The notes below the pieces were generated by a model. It saw only the letters and a list, made by a program, of their open reading frames with translations. It was not told the DNA's origin and searched no databases. Of a stretch of 64,000 nucleotides of DNA, positions 7,785 through 17,681 are shown piece by piece (positions within the stretch are counted from its first letter, which is position 1; each line of letters begins with the position of its first letter). Origin of the DNA: Profundibacter amoris (lineage in GTDB: Bacteria > Pseudomonadota > Alphaproteobacteria > Rhodobacterales > Rhodobacteraceae); contig NZ_CP032125.1 of the NCBI RefSeq assembly GCF_003544895.1, forward strand, positions 2,122,001 to 2,186,000, given 5' to 3'. Both the position numbers and the translations under genes were made by a program.

Positions 7785-10710
7785 GGCACCGCCCCCCGTC
7801 AGGATCGTAAAACACCGGCGCGCAGACCACACAGGCCGTGCGCACACCGCGTAAATAATCAACCAGATCAATCACTTCCCCATGCCGCGCCGGTCCGTTC
7901 TGCAACATCGCCAGCGCAACCGGATGCCCAAGAGTCGGGGAAAAGGCAACGCTGGTGACAAAGCCCTGATCATTGTCCGAAACGGCATCCGCCCCCTGCA
8001 TAAACAGATGCGCCCCCGCCGTCATCAGCTTGGCCGCCCCCGCCGGTTTCAGCCCGACCAGTTGTTCACGCAACGGCCCGCGCAAACCGGGCCGGTCTGC
8101 CATCACCTTGCCGATGCAATCCTTGTCGGGCGAAATCATCCGCTCCATCCCCAGATCAAACGCCGTGGCCCGCCCGTGGATTTCCGCATGGGTCAGAAAC
8201 CCCTTCTCGATCCGCAGCACATTCAGCGCCTCGATGCCATAGGCCCCGCCGCCCAGCGCCTGCGCCCGCTCCAGCAGCAGATCGAACAGCGCCGCCCCAA
8301 ACCGCGCGGGCACCGCGATCTCATAGGCATGTTCGCCGGAATAGGAGATACGGAACAACCGCGCATCCACCCCGCAGATCCGCACCCCGCCACAGGCCAT
8401 GAAGGGGAAGCTGTCGTTATCAATCGGCGCCTCAAGCAGCCCGTTCAGCAGGTCGCGCGATTTTGGCCCCGCCACGGCAAATTGCGCCCATTGATCGGTG
8501 ACCGAGCCGATCCGCACATCCCAATCCGGCCGCAACCCCTGCAACACAAACTCCATATGCCGCATCACCTGTGCTGCCGCCGCCGTGGTCGTGGTTACCA
8601 CGAAATGCCGCCCCCCCAGCCGCGCGCAGGTGCCATCATCCATCACCATCCCGTCCTCGCGCAGCATCAGCCCGTAGCGCACGCGCCCGACTTTCAGCGA
8701 CGACATCCGGTTGGTATAGATGAAATCCAGAAACCCCGCCGTATCCGGTCCCTGCACGTCGATCTTGCCAAGGGTGGACACATCGCACACCCCGACCGCG
8801 TTTCGCACCATCGCGACCTCGCGGTCACAGGCCTGCCGCCATGTCCTTTCCCCCTTGCGCGGGAACCAGGACGGGCGATACCACAGCCCCGCCTCGATCA
8901 TCGGCGCGCCCAGTTCCAGTGATCTGTCATGGCTGGTCAGGAACCGCTCGGGCGCAAAGCCCTTGCCCGCGCCCGCACTGCCCGTGGCGGCAATCGGCAC
9001 CGGCACATAGGGCGGGCGGAAGGTGGTGGTGCCGGTTGCGGCAATGCTGCGCCCCGTGGCAGCGGCCAGCACCGCCAGCGCACCGACATTGGAATTCTTG
9101 CCCTGATCCGGCGCCATACCTTGGGTGGTAAACCGCTTCATATGCTCGACCGAGGCCAGATTTTCCCGTGCCGAAAGCTCCACATCCTTGACGGTCACAT
9201 CATTGGCAAAGTCCAGCCACGCCCGTTTGCGCCCCTTCACCTGCCACAACGGCGTGATGGCATATTCCACATCCTCCGCCACCGGCAGCGGCATAGATGG
9301 CGCCTTGATCCCCAGCGCCTTCAGCGCCTGTTTGGCGCGGAACACACCGGATTTCAGCGCGCCCTTGGTGCTGAATACGCCGCCAGCCGCGCCTGCCACA
9401 TGCAGGCCGGCACAATTCTTTGGATCGGGCACAAAGGCATGGAGGTTGTCGTTCCACAGGGGCCGTCCGCCAAGATGGCAGGACAGGTGCAACGTCGGAT
9501 TCCAACCACCTGACATCGCCAGACAATCCGCCTCGATCACTTCAACCCCGCTGGCGGTCTGCACATGCACTTCGCCCAGCGATTTGCGGCCACGGGTGTT
9601 GATCACCTGCGCGCCGGTGAACAGCGGGAACCCCCCCGTCACGGTCGCGTCCGCACGGCTGTCGATCAGGGCCACCACCTCGACACCTGCGTCATACAGA
9701 TCATGCGCGGTGCGGTGGGCATCGTCATTGTTGCCAAACACTGCCACCTTTTGCCCTGCCGCCACGCCCCAGCGGTTCAGATAGGCGCGCACAGCCCCCG
9801 CCATCATCACCCCGGGCCTGTCGTTCATCGGAAAGGCCACGGGGCGTTCCAGCGCCCCCGTGGCCAGCACCGCCTGTTTTGCGGTGATCCGCCAGAAGGC
9901 CTCTAGCGGAGCCTCCGGCGCAGGGTTGGCCAGATGGGTTGTGACCCGTTCCAGCGCCCCGTAGGTGCCGCCGTCATAACCCCCCGTCACCGTGGTGCGC
10001 GGCATCAGGCGCACGTTGTCCATGGCGGCCAGTTCGTCCAGCACACGGGCAACCCAGATGTGCGCCGCCTCGCCGTCCAGTGGCTCGGTCTCGGCCAACA
10101 GGCGGCCACCCATGCGGCTGTCCTCATCCGCAAGGATCACATCCGCACCGGCCCGCGCCGCGGTCAACGCCGCCATCAAACCGGTCGGCCCCGCGCCGAT
10201 CACCAGCAGATCGCAGAACGCATAGGCCTGTTCATACCGCGCCGTATCGGGTTCGCCCGACAACGCCCCCAGCCCCGCCGAGCGCCGGATGATCGGCTCG
10301 TAAACCCGCTGCCAAAAGGATCTCGGCCACATGAAGGTTTTGTAGTAGAACCCCGCCGACAGGAACCGCGAAAACAGATCGTTCCCCGCCATCACGTCGA
10401 AATCCAGCGAAGGCCAGCGGTTCTGGCTGAGCGCCTCCAGCCCCTCGTAAATTTCCTGCGTTGTGGCGCGCAGATTGGGCGTGGCACCGGCCCCCTGCCC
10501 GATTGTCACCAGCGCATTGGGTTCTTCGGACCCCGCCGTCAACACCCCGCGCGGGCGGTGGTATTTGAAGGAGCGGCCCATCAGGCGCACCCCGTTGGCC
10601 AACAGGGCCGAGGCCAGCGTGTCACCTGCAAACCCGTGGTAACGCTGCCCGTCAAAGGCAAAGGGCACCGTCACGCCACGGTCGATCAGACCCTTGCAGT
10701 CAATCCGCAT
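7777..10710 (-). CDS. soxA: sarcosine oxidase alpha subunit
   Basis: 977 residues, normal for SoxA. In order: a ferredoxin-like N-terminal domain (FDGQRYHGFAGDTLASALL), an NAD-binding Rossmann domain (DLLVIGAGPTGLMAA near residue 170), a second pyridine-nucleotide disulfide-oxidoreductase part, and a C-terminal GcvT/folate-binding domain (from about 590; GVCDVSTLGKIDVQGPDTAG). The heterotetramer oxidatively demethylates sarcosine to glycine, with methylene-tetrahydrofolate and H2O2 as products. The start overlaps the soxD end by 11 bp, indicating translational coupling. Confidence 0.96.
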   Translation of the reverse strand: MRIDCKGLIDRGVTVPFAFDGQRYHGFAGDTLASALLANGVRLMGRSFKYHRPRGVLTAGSEEPNALVTIGQGAGATPNLRATTQEIYEGLEALSQNRWPSLDFDVMAGNDLFSRFLSAGFYYKTFMWPRSFWQRVYEPIIRRSAGLGALSGEPDTARYEQAYAFCDLLVIGAGPTGLMAALTAARAGADVILADEDSRMGGRLLAETEPLDGEAAHIWVARVLDELAAMDNVRLMPRTTVTGGYDGGTYGALERVTTHLANPAPEAPLEAFWRITAKQAVLATGALERPVAFPMNDRPGVMMAGAVRAYLNRWGVAAGQKVAVFGNNDDAHRTAHDLYDAGVEVVALIDSRADATVTGGFPLFTGAQVINTRGRKSLGEVHVQTASGVEVIEADCLAMSGGWNPTLHLSCHLGGRPLWNDNLHAFVPDPKNCAGLHVAGAAGGVFSTKGALKSGVFRAKQALKALGIKAPSMPLPVAEDVEYAITPLWQVKGRKRAWLDFANDVTVKDVELSARENLASVEHMKRFTTQGMAPDQGKNSNVGALAVLAAATGRSIAATGTTTFRPPYVPVPIAATGSAGAGKGFAPERFLTSHDRSLELGAPMIEAGLWYRPSWFPRKGERTWRQACDREVAMVRNAVGVCDVSTLGKIDVQGPDTAGFLDFIYTNRMSSLKVGRVRYGLMLREDGMVMDDGTCARLGGRHFVVTTTTAAAAQVMRHMEFVLQGLRPDWDVRIGSVTDQWAQFAVAGPKSRDLLNGLLEAPIDNDSFPFMACGGVRICGVDARLFRISYSGEHAYEIAVPARFGAALFDLLLERAQALGGGAYGIEALNVLRIEKGFLTHAEIHGRATAFDLGMERMISPDKDCIGKVMADRPGLRGPLREQLVGLKPAGAAKLMTAGAHLFMQGADAVSDNDQGFVTSVAFSPTLGHPVALAMLQNGPARHGEVIDLVDYLRGVRTACVVCAPVFYDPDGGRCRG

Positions 10711-10972
10711 AACTGCCCCCGTTTTTGGCCAGTGTGACGTTCAGGATTTCATGGGTCACCGTGTTGCGATGAACCAGTAGCCACGCGCCACAACCTGCCT
10801 CGTGCTGCCATAAATCGCGGGTTGGGCCGGCAGGGTTATCGCGGGTGTAAAGGTAGTCATCCCACGCATCAGGCCCCGCATCGGGCGCGGGGCGCATCAG
10901 GGCCACATCGGCGCCCTGATAATAGAATTCGCGCCGGTCGCGTTCACCGCACAAGGGGCATTTGATCCGCAT
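10700..10972 (-). CDS. soxD: sarcosine oxidase delta subunit
   Basis: 90 residues. The zinc site is visible as CPLCGERDRREF near the N-terminus, with H and C further on (WQHEAGCGAWL). Family motif YLYTRDNPAGPTRDLW is present. SoxD binds zinc and helps hold the tetramer. Located 15 bp after soxB and overlapping soxA. Confidence 0.95.
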   Translation of the reverse strand: MRIKCPLCGERDRREFYYQGADVALMRPAPDAGPDAWDDYLYTRDNPAGPTRDLWQHEAGCGAWLLVHRNTVTHEILNVTLAKNGGSYAD

Positions 10973-10987
10973 CCCTACGCCCCCTTC

Positions 10988-12238
10988 CTAATGCAAATTA
11001 TGCTGGGCACCGCTCCCCTCCTCGTCGATCAGATGGCCGGTTTTGAACCGCTCCAGCATGTATTTTTCCGCCGTCCGGTGCGGGTGACCGGTGGCGATCA
11101 GATGGGCAAAATCCCAGCCCGAACCCGGCACCGCCTTGAACCCGCCGTAACACCAGCCCGCGTTCAGGAACAGCCCGCCGATGTGGGTTTTGTCGATGAT
11201 CGGCGAGCCATCGGGCGACATATCCATGATCCCGCCCCAAGACCGCAACACCCGCGCCTTGCCGATCATCGGCATCAGCGTCATTGCCGCCTGTGTGACC
11301 TGTTCGGCGCGGGGCAGATTGCCGCGTTGGGCGTAGGAGGCGTAGAAATCCATATCGCCGCCAAACACCAGACCGCCCTTGTCGGACTGGCTGATATAAT
11401 AGTGGCCCATGCCGAAACTGATCACGGTGTCGATCACCGGCTTTAACCCTTCGGTGACAAAGGCCTGCAACAGGTGGCTTTCGATCGGCAGGCGCAGTCC
11501 GGCCATGGCCGCCACCTGTGAGGAGCGCCCCGCCACCACAATGCCGACCTTCTTCGCCCGAATGGCGCCGCGTGTGGTCTGAACCCCGCGCACGCGGCCA
11601 TTTTCAACATCAATCCCCGTGACCTCGCAATTCTGGATCAGATCGACGCCCCGCTGGTCCGCCGCCCGCGCATAACCCCACGCCACAGCGTCATGCCGCG
11701 CGGTACCGCCGCGGGCGTGGTATAGGGCGCCATGTATGGGAAAACGGGCGTTGTCATAATCCAGATAAGGCAAACGTTTGCGCAAGGCGGTCTGATCCAG
11801 CAACAGGGCATCATCGCCCTGATTGACAATCGCATTGCCCGCACGGGCGAAATGGTCGCGCTGACCATCCGAATGGAACAGCCGGTAAACCCCGCGTTGC
11901 GACAACATCACGTTATAGTTCAGCTCCGCCGACAGCCCTTCCCACAGTTTTAGCGAATGGGAATAAAACTCGGAATTTCCGGGCAGCGAATAATCAGCCC
12001 GCACAATGGTGGTGTTGCGGCCGACATTGCCGCCACCAAGGTAGCCCTTTTCCAGCACAGCAATATTGGTCAGCCCGTGATTTTTCGCCAGATAATAAGC
12101 CGTGGACAACCCATGCCCGCCGCCGCCGATCAGGATGATGTCATATTCGGGTTTGGGTTCGGGGTTGCGCCACTGGGGTTTCCAGCCCTTGTTGCCGGTC
12201 AAACCCTGCCGCAACACCTGCCAACCCGAAAACCGCAT
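10988..12238 (-). CDS. soxB: sarcosine oxidase beta subunit
   Basis: Start placed at the ATG at 12238 (MRFSGWQVLRQGLTGNKGW) because SoxB proteins begin this way and GGGAGTGG lies just upstream; an in-frame ATG at 12271 would add 11 unfamiliar residues. 416 residues. The N-terminal FAD-binding motif is IILIGGGGHGLSTAYYLAK; RNTTIVRADYS follows. The C-terminal motif GWCYGGFKAVPGSGW is typical. It carries the sarcosine dehydrogenase FAD and covalent FMN in the family. First gene of the sox operon. Confidence 0.96.
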   Translation of the reverse strand: MRFSGWQVLRQGLTGNKGWKPQWRNPEPKPEYDIILIGGGGHGLSTAYYLAKNHGLTNIAVLEKGYLGGGNVGRNTTIVRADYSLPGNSEFYSHSLKLWEGLSAELNYNVMLSQRGVYRLFHSDGQRDHFARAGNAIVNQGDDALLLDQTALRKRLPYLDYDNARFPIHGALYHARGGTARHDAVAWGYARAADQRGVDLIQNCEVTGIDVENGRVRGVQTTRGAIRAKKVGIVVAGRSSQVAAMAGLRLPIESHLLQAFVTEGLKPVIDTVISFGMGHYYISQSDKGGLVFGGDMDFYASYAQRGNLPRAEQVTQAAMTLMPMIGKARVLRSWGGIMDMSPDGSPIIDKTHIGGLFLNAGWCYGGFKAVPGSGWDFAHLIATGHPHRTAEKYMLERFKTGHLIDEEGSGAQHNLH

Positions 12239-12295
12239 GACCACTCCCGAAACAAATTCATAGGTACTCAAGCAATTTCGCGGCGGGTTTTCAAT

Positions 12296-12324
12296 GGCAA
12301 GCGGCAGAAAAACCGCCGCTTGCC
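12296..12324 (-). terminator. stem-loop after glutamate dehydrogenase
   Basis: GGCAAGCGGC and GCCGCTTGCC form a perfect 10-bp stem around AGAAAAACC, 22 bp past the gdh stop and before soxB. The T-run is weak on the minus strand, so termination is likely but not certain. Confidence 0.6.
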
Positions 12325-12346
12325 GGTATTATTCGGACCAGACGCC

Positions 12347-13777
12347 CTACAGCCCCTTGGCCTCGTAGGATTTTGCCACACGATCAATCGCTACAATATA
12401 GGCCGCCGTGCGCAGATCCTCGACATCATCGCGCGCATGCCAGATTTCGCGCATCGACTGGTAGGCCGCCCGCATCGTATCATCCAGACCCGAGCGCACC
12501 AGCTCCAGCTCGTCCGCGCCTTTCAGGTATTTCTTTTTGAAGTCCGGACGCATCGACCACGCATCACCCAGATACCGGTCCAGCCGCTCCAGCTCTCCGA
12601 CGATCAACTGGTGGCGTGCCTCTTCCTGTCGGCGGCCAAGGCGGCCAAAACGGATGTGGCTCAGGTTCTTTACCCATTCGAAATAGGAAACCGTCACACC
12701 GCCCGCATTGGCATACATGTCGGGAATGATCACTGTGCCCTTTTCGCGCAGAACCTCGTCGGCACCGGCGGTGATCGGGCCGTTTGCGGCCTCGATGATC
12801 AGTGGCGCTTTGATATTTGCGGCGTTGCCAAGGTTGATCACCGCCTCAAGCGCGGCAGGGATAAGGATATCGCAGTCCTGCTCCAGCAATTTGGCTCCGT
12901 CTTCATCGAAATGCGTGTCCATGAACCCTTTCAGACCGCCATGTTTGGCCAACCAGTGGTGGATTGCCTCGACATCCAGCCCATCCGGATCATAAAGCGA
13001 GCCATCACGTTCGATAATGCCAACAATGACCGCGCCGTCCTCTTCCGAAAGGAATTTTGCCGCGTGATAGCCCACATTGCCCAAGCCCTGAACGATAATC
13101 CGCTTGCCTTCCAGCGTGCCTTCAAACCCGGCCATGGCAATATCTTCTGGATGGCGGAAAAACTCGCGCAGGGCGTATTGCACGCCGCGCCCCGTGGCCT
13201 CGACACGGCCTGCAATCCCGCCAGCGTGCAAAGGCTTGCCGGTCACACAGGCGCGCGCATTGATGTCGGTTGTGTTCATCCGCGCATACTGGTCCGCAAT
13301 CCACGCCATTTCACGTTCGCCCGTGCCCATATCCGGGGCCGGTACGTTCTGGCTGGGATTGATCAGATCGCGCTTGGCCAGTTCATAGGCAAAGCGGCGT
13401 GTAATCGTTTCCAGTTCCTTTTCGTTGTATTCGCGCGGGTCGATCCGCAAACCGCCCTTTGATCCGCCGAAAGGTGCTTCGACCAATGCGCATTTATACG
13501 TCATCAACGCCCCCAGTGCCTCGACCTCGTCCTGATTGACACTCAGGGCGTAACGGATACCCCCTTTGACCGGCTCCATATGTTCGGAATGGACCGAGCG
13601 ATAACCGGTGAATGTCTTGATTTCGCCGCGCAATCTGACGCCAAAGCGCACCGTGTAGGTGGCGTTCACCACACGGATTTTCTCTTCCAACCCCGGGGCC
13701 AAATCCATAAGCGCGACGGCACGATTAAACATCATATCGACGGATTCACGGAAACTGGGTTCGTTTATTGCGGACAT
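12347..13777 (-). CDS. gdhA: Glu/Leu/Phe/Val-type glutamate dehydrogenase
   Basis: 476 residues from the ATG at 13777. This start has GGAGA 6 nt upstream, while upstream ATGs at 13789 and 13858 lack good sites. The catalytic region shows KGGIRYALSVNQDEVEALGALM, then KCALVEAPFGGSKGGLRIDP with the active-site lysines. The C-terminal Rossmann domain has IVQGLGNVGYHAAKFL. It interconverts glutamate and 2-oxoglutarate plus ammonia; coenzyme choice is not decided here. Single gene, with a stem-loop after the stop. Confidence 0.94.
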   Translation of the reverse strand: MSAINEPSFRESVDMMFNRAVALMDLAPGLEEKIRVVNATYTVRFGVRLRGEIKTFTGYRSVHSEHMEPVKGGIRYALSVNQDEVEALGALMTYKCALVEAPFGGSKGGLRIDPREYNEKELETITRRFAYELAKRDLINPSQNVPAPDMGTGEREMAWIADQYARMNTTDINARACVTGKPLHAGGIAGRVEATGRGVQYALREFFRHPEDIAMAGFEGTLEGKRIIVQGLGNVGYHAAKFLSEEDGAVIVGIIERDGSLYDPDGLDVEAIHHWLAKHGGLKGFMDTHFDEDGAKLLEQDCDILIPAALEAVINLGNAANIKAPLIIEAANGPITAGADEVLREKGTVIIPDMYANAGGVTVSYFEWVKNLSHIRFGRLGRRQEEARHQLIVGELERLDRYLGDAWSMRPDFKKKYLKGADELELVRSGLDDTMRAAYQSMREIWHARDDVEDLRTAAYIVAIDRVAKSYEAKGL

Positions 13778-14142
13778 TTTGCTCTCCATAAATGTGGAAT
13801 GCGGCGGAATCGCGCACCCTTTGCAATATTTTGACCCTAATCCTGTTTCCAAAAACATTACACCGGATTTTTCGAATCGTTTTCGCCGAAAGAATCGGTC
13901 ATCCGAAATAGGGATTTGCCGATGATTGCTGAAAAATAGCCCATATCCACAACCATTAGGGCAGATATCGAAACAGTTCTCGCGTATAACCCGCTGCTAT
14001 GAATAAATAATTGCATCTTTCTTAATTAACCGACACAATATGCCCTAATTTTGCCACATCGCGCTTATTATATGTCCCCGCGCGTGGTGTGTTGCGTGTG
14101 TATGAGTGTCGTCTGGAGCGATGCTCGGGAAAGGGTTAAGTT
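13778..14142. promoter_or_regulatory. divergent intergenic region gdhA / Tad-like genes
   Basis: 365 bases without a gene, AT-rich (for example TTTCTTAATTAACC, TTATTATATG), so it should hold the gdhA promoter (-) and the promoter of the VWA/TadG gene (+). ATTAGGGCA (13955-13963) and TGCCCTAAT (14041-14049) are a 9-bp inverted pair 77 bp apart. AAAGGG at 14130-14135 is the likely ribosome-binding site of the next gene. No other element recognised. Confidence 0.5.
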
Positions 14143-15861
14143 ATGAAAACTAGATTGCAGTCCTCGACCGAGGATAAAAAAGCGCCTTTTGGAAGCGCCC
14201 CCCATGGGCGGGTAGCATCATTCCTGAAACCGTTTCAAAAGTTTCGAAAAGATGAAGAAGGTGCGATTGTCATCTTCTCTCTATTCATGTTTGCGATGAT
14301 GCTGATGATTGGCGGCCTGGCTGTTGACGTCATGCGCGCCGAATACCAACGCACCAAAATCCAGTACACCGCCGACCGCTGCGCCCTGAGCGCCTCCGGC
14401 CTGAGCCAGCAGCTCCCGGCCGCAGAGGTGGTTACCGATTGTTTCCAGAAGGCAGGTCTAGGCTGGCTGAACCCGACGGTTATTGTTGATCAAGCCCAGA
14501 ACAGCAAGAGAGTCTCTATCCAGTTACCCGACCCAAAGATCAAGACCATTTTCCTGGCGGTTGATTGGTCAAAGATTTTCAAAGTTGGTAGCGGCAGCTC
14601 CGTTGAATATCTGACTACACCGGCAGCTGCGGCAGCAGTCGATGGCGTGCAGAAGGTTGAAGTTTCACTGGTGCTCGACGTGTCGGGGTCCATGGGTAAT
14701 CCATCTGCATCAGGTCGCGACAAGATCGAGGACTTGCAGATTGCTGCGAAACAGTTTGTCGATGCGCTTCTGTTAGACGCCCCACACGAGGACACCTACT
14801 CGATTTCGATTGTGCCTTATTCCTATCAGGTAAGGGCAGGTGAGCCGCTATTAAGCAATATGAACGTCTCAAGCGAGCATACCTATTCAAGTTGCGTGGA
14901 TTGGACGACATCCGAATATAACACAACCGAGGTTAATCAATCTGTTGAACTGCGGCGTGCCGGTTTTATCGCCGTGCGTGACTATTCCCGTCATCGCTAC
15001 CAAAATTTAGCTCTTGATCATTGGTTGTTTAGCTGCCCATCTGGCGCAGGCAACGCCAATCGCCAAATCCTTCCGTTATCCGGCGACAGAACTGCCCTGC
15101 GGGATTATATTGACGCCCTAAAGCCAAAGGGCAACACCTCGACCGAAATGGGGATCAAATGGGGGGCTGCCTTGCTTGACCCAAGCATGCGGACCGTTGT
15201 CGATGATATGATCACCGATGGAACAGTTGACCCGATGTTCTCGGGGCGCCCGAACACCTATGGTGAAGATGGTATTCTGAAAGTCATCGTTGCCATGACG
15301 GATGGTGCCAATACCTATAGCTATGAATTGCTGGATCCCTACCGTACGGGCATGTCCAATGTCTGGCGTGAAGACACGTCAGGTACCGACAGCCGGATCA
15401 GGTACTGGGTTTACAATCCCAGTCACAGCGGAAGCAATAAATATCGGTATTTGAAATACTCTACAGGTGGTAGCCTAAAAGTGGCTCAATGGGTATCAGC
15501 CCCCAGCACGGATGCTGAACATCTGTCGATGGCAAAACTGTGGCGCGTTGCATCAACATATTTTGTCGCGGACCGGTTGCAGTATAAAGCGGATCTAAGC
15601 AGATACGATTGGGGTGATGGATCATATCGCAAATACGGTCCAACCGCAAAAGACCAAAGGATGGCCGCGATTTGTTCCGCTGCAAAGTCGAACAATATCC
15701 TGCTCTATACCATTGGATTTGAAGTATCGGATTCGAATGCCCTGAAACTGCAAAACTGTGCAACAACAGCCGCGCATTTCTTCCGGGTGGACGGTGTTGA
15801 TATCGCTGATGCATTTGCTGAAATCGCGGCTCAGTTGAAAAGCTTGAGACTGGTAAAATGA
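14143..15861 (+). CDS. TadG-like pilus/secretion protein with von Willebrand A domain
   Basis: 572 residues. A single hydrophobic anchor follows DEEGAIVIFSLFMFAMMLMI (about residues 43-70), the TadE/TadG start. After about residue 170 a VWA domain begins: SLVLDVSGSMG holds the DxSxS metal site, and VAMTDGAN gives a later MIDAS element. The C-terminus reads ILLYTIGFEV, typical of the VWA beta strand. In tight clusters TadG helps anchor Flp pili or acts as a pseudopilin; here no tadABC genes are in the window. It overlaps the next gene by 4 bp. Confidence 0.85.
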   Translation: MKTRLQSSTEDKKAPFGSAPHGRVASFLKPFQKFRKDEEGAIVIFSLFMFAMMLMIGGLAVDVMRAEYQRTKIQYTADRCALSASGLSQQLPAAEVVTDCFQKAGLGWLNPTVIVDQAQNSKRVSIQLPDPKIKTIFLAVDWSKIFKVGSGSSVEYLTTPAAAAAVDGVQKVEVSLVLDVSGSMGNPSASGRDKIEDLQIAAKQFVDALLLDAPHEDTYSISIVPYSYQVRAGEPLLSNMNVSSEHTYSSCVDWTTSEYNTTEVNQSVELRRAGFIAVRDYSRHRYQNLALDHWLFSCPSGAGNANRQILPLSGDRTALRDYIDALKPKGNTSTEMGIKWGAALLDPSMRTVVDDMITDGTVDPMFSGRPNTYGEDGILKVIVAMTDGANTYSYELLDPYRTGMSNVWREDTSGTDSRIRYWVYNPSHSGSNKYRYLKYSTGGSLKVAQWVSAPSTDAEHLSMAKLWRVASTYFVADRLQYKADLSRYDWGDGSYRKYGPTAKDQRMAAICSAAKSNNILLYTIGFEVSDSNALKLQNCATTAAHFFRVDGVDIADAFAEIAAQLKSLRLVK

Positions 15862-16415
15862 CACATATGTTACGCAACTTGCGGCGTCATGCACGACGCC
15901 TGCGGGATAGCGAGAGCGGGAATGCAACGATCCAGTTTGCAATCATGTTCCCGATTTTCCTGACGCTGTTTCTGTCATCTTTCGAGTTTGGCATTCTGAT
16001 GCTGCGGCAAACATTTCTGGAACGGTCTGTTGATTCAGTGGTCCGGGAATTGCGGTTGGGACAGCTTACCAATCCCACGCATGAAACGATCCGCACTGAA
16101 ATCTGTGATCGCGCCCCGATTCTGCCGGATTGCATGGAAACCCTGATGGTCGAACTGCGTGTCGTCAGCACTGTGACCTGGACCCCGTTGGCAACCGATG
16201 TCGTCTGTAAAGACAAGAGCATTGATATCAATGTTACTCCGCCTAGCCCGGGTTTTGTAAATACTGGCAATGCTAATGAAATGGTTCTGGTCCGTGCATG
16301 TTCTGTATTCCAGCCGATCTTTCCGACAACACAATTAGGAATGAGCCTGAAACGAACCGATCTTGGCGGTTATGCTTTGGTGGCCAATTCTGCATTTGTG
16401 AACGAACCGAGGTGA
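15858..16415 (+). CDS. TadE-like pilus assembly protein
   Basis: 185 residues. Charged N-terminus, then SESGNATIQFAIMFPIFLTLFLSS (the TadE-like processing/anchor motif, Glu at +5 replaced by Gln) around residues 19-45. The rest is a small extracytoplasmic domain with four Cys. It starts inside the stop of the VWA gene (ATGA), and the stop is followed after 2 bp by the third gene, so the three are one operon. Confidence 0.82.
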   Translation: MTHMLRNLRRHARRLRDSESGNATIQFAIMFPIFLTLFLSSFEFGILMLRQTFLERSVDSVVRELRLGQLTNPTHETIRTEICDRAPILPDCMETLMVELRVVSTVTWTPLATDVVCKDKSIDINVTPPSPGFVNTGNANEMVLVRACSVFQPIFPTTQLGMSLKRTDLGGYALVANSAFVNEPR

Positions 16416-16417
16416 GG

Positions 16418-16993
16418 ATGCAAATGTCATACCTAACAGACAAAGCCCGCAATTTCTGGGATGACGAAGCCGGAACAGCCGTCATTGAAACGGCCATCAT
16501 CTTTCCAATGCTGATGACAACACTTGTTGCGATGAGCGTCTATTTTAACGCGTTCCGTGTCAAAAGCGTTAACCTGAAAGCTGCATACACAATCAGCGAT
16601 ATGGCTTCTCGCGTCGTTCCCATTCTGACGCCGGAATTTGTTGATGGATTGGGAACCATGTACCAGTTCCTGAGTGGCAGCAGTAACCCCACATGGATCC
16701 GTCTTACATTGGTCCGGTTTAAAGACAACGACCCAGCGATTACATCGGATGACCAATATATCATCGAATATTCCTACGGCACCAATGGCCAGCCAGGCCA
16801 TACAAACGCAACTCTGGTTGATATTAAAGACAAAATTCCAAAGATGGTGGACGGTGATACCACGTATGTCATGGAAACCCATATGCGGTTTATACCGATG
16901 TTCAATATTGGCTTGAATGAATATGATCTGGACCATGTAATCATGACACGTCCACGGTCGGTTCCGGCATGTTGGCAAACCTGCATTAACTAA
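16418..16993 (+). CDS. second TadE/TadG-like protein
   Basis: 191 residues from the ATG at 16418 (GAGG 5 nt upstream; ATG at 16424 is an alternative). The motif DEAGTAVIETAIIFPMLMTTLVAM near residues 15-38 is the canonical TadE-like segment with conserved Glu. The remaining part is likely periplasmic and ends in a Cys pair (ACWQTC). It closes the operon and is followed by a strong terminator. Confidence 0.83.
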   Translation: MQMSYLTDKARNFWDDEAGTAVIETAIIFPMLMTTLVAMSVYFNAFRVKSVNLKAAYTISDMASRVVPILTPEFVDGLGTMYQFLSGSSNPTWIRLTLVRFKDNDPAITSDDQYIIEYSYGTNGQPGHTNATLVDIKDKIPKMVDGDTTYVMETHMRFIPMFNIGLNEYDLDHVIMTRPRSVPACWQTCIN

Positions 16994-16997
16994 CCTT

Positions 16998-17028
16998 AAA
17001 GGCGCCGGATATTTCCAGCGCCTTTTTT
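16998..17028 (+). terminator. rho-independent terminator of the Tad-like operon
   Basis: AAAGGCGC, loop, GCGCCTTTTTT: 6-8 bp stem with a T6 tract, directly after the stop at 16993. It also reaches the stop of the convergent gene at 17027 and has A-rich sequence on the other side, so it may serve both strands. Confidence 0.85.
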
Positions 17029-17515
17029 ATTGGTGATTATTTTCTTTTTCAGCGAGCATAGCCGCCAGAATTTCCGACATGTATTTGGCCTGCGACGCCG
17101 CCGTGACCCCGCCAACGCCAACCCGTTTGCCAAAGCGCCACCAGATGCCCGGTGCCCATGCCTTTTCCTGTGATATTTTGGTGAGAACAGAAAACCCGTT
17201 GGATGGCTTTAGCGAGAATGATCCCCGCACAACCCCTGTCATATCCTCGACCCGAACCAGAACCCGCCCGTTGGTGGTGCGCAATTCGTCCCGTGTCAGC
17301 ACCACGCCGTGCAGCGTTGCCCGCCGCATCAGTTCGGCCATCCACAAGACCAGTCCCCCCAAGGCTAGCAATATAAACCGCCATGCCAATGACGCAGGCG
17401 GCGTGGCCAGTGCGATATAGACCAACAGCCCCCCCAACAACGCCAACATCGCCAATCCGGCATAGCGGCGGGGGGTTGACGGCATAACCGTGGCCAGAAT
17501 TTCGCTGTCAGTCAT
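17027..17515 (-). CDS. hypothetical membrane protein, two TM segments
   Basis: 162 residues. Two hydrophobic segments at about residues 18-37 and 44-60 (AGLAMLALLGGLLVYIALA, WRFILLALGGLVLWMAEL) are followed by a cytosolic, beta-rich domain (LHGVVLTRDELRTTNGRVLVRVEDMTGV) similar in layout to bacterial PH-like domains. No family can be named safely. Convergent with the Tad-like operon. Confidence 0.7.
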   Translation of the reverse strand: MTDSEILATVMPSTPRRYAGLAMLALLGGLLVYIALATPPASLAWRFILLALGGLVLWMAELMRRATLHGVVLTRDELRTTNGRVLVRVEDMTGVVRGSFSLKPSNGFSVLTKISQEKAWAPGIWWRFGKRVGVGGVTAASQAKYMSEILAAMLAEKENNHQ

Positions 17516-17681
17516 TCAAAGGCTCCTTGGCAAAGACTGCGCCCGATCTATCCGGTTCCACCACAAAGATCGAGAGGGTTCGGTAGGAAAGCTTGTTTCG
17601 GGGAGACACATGGGTAAAAAGCGGCTGGTTTTTCACATGTAAAATGCCGGTATCTTCTTGATAAACATAATAAACTTTCTT

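Noticed and set aside
12238-12271. Longer soxB start at 12271
   Set aside because: Adds residues not seen in SoxB; the ATG at 12238 has the better ribosome site.
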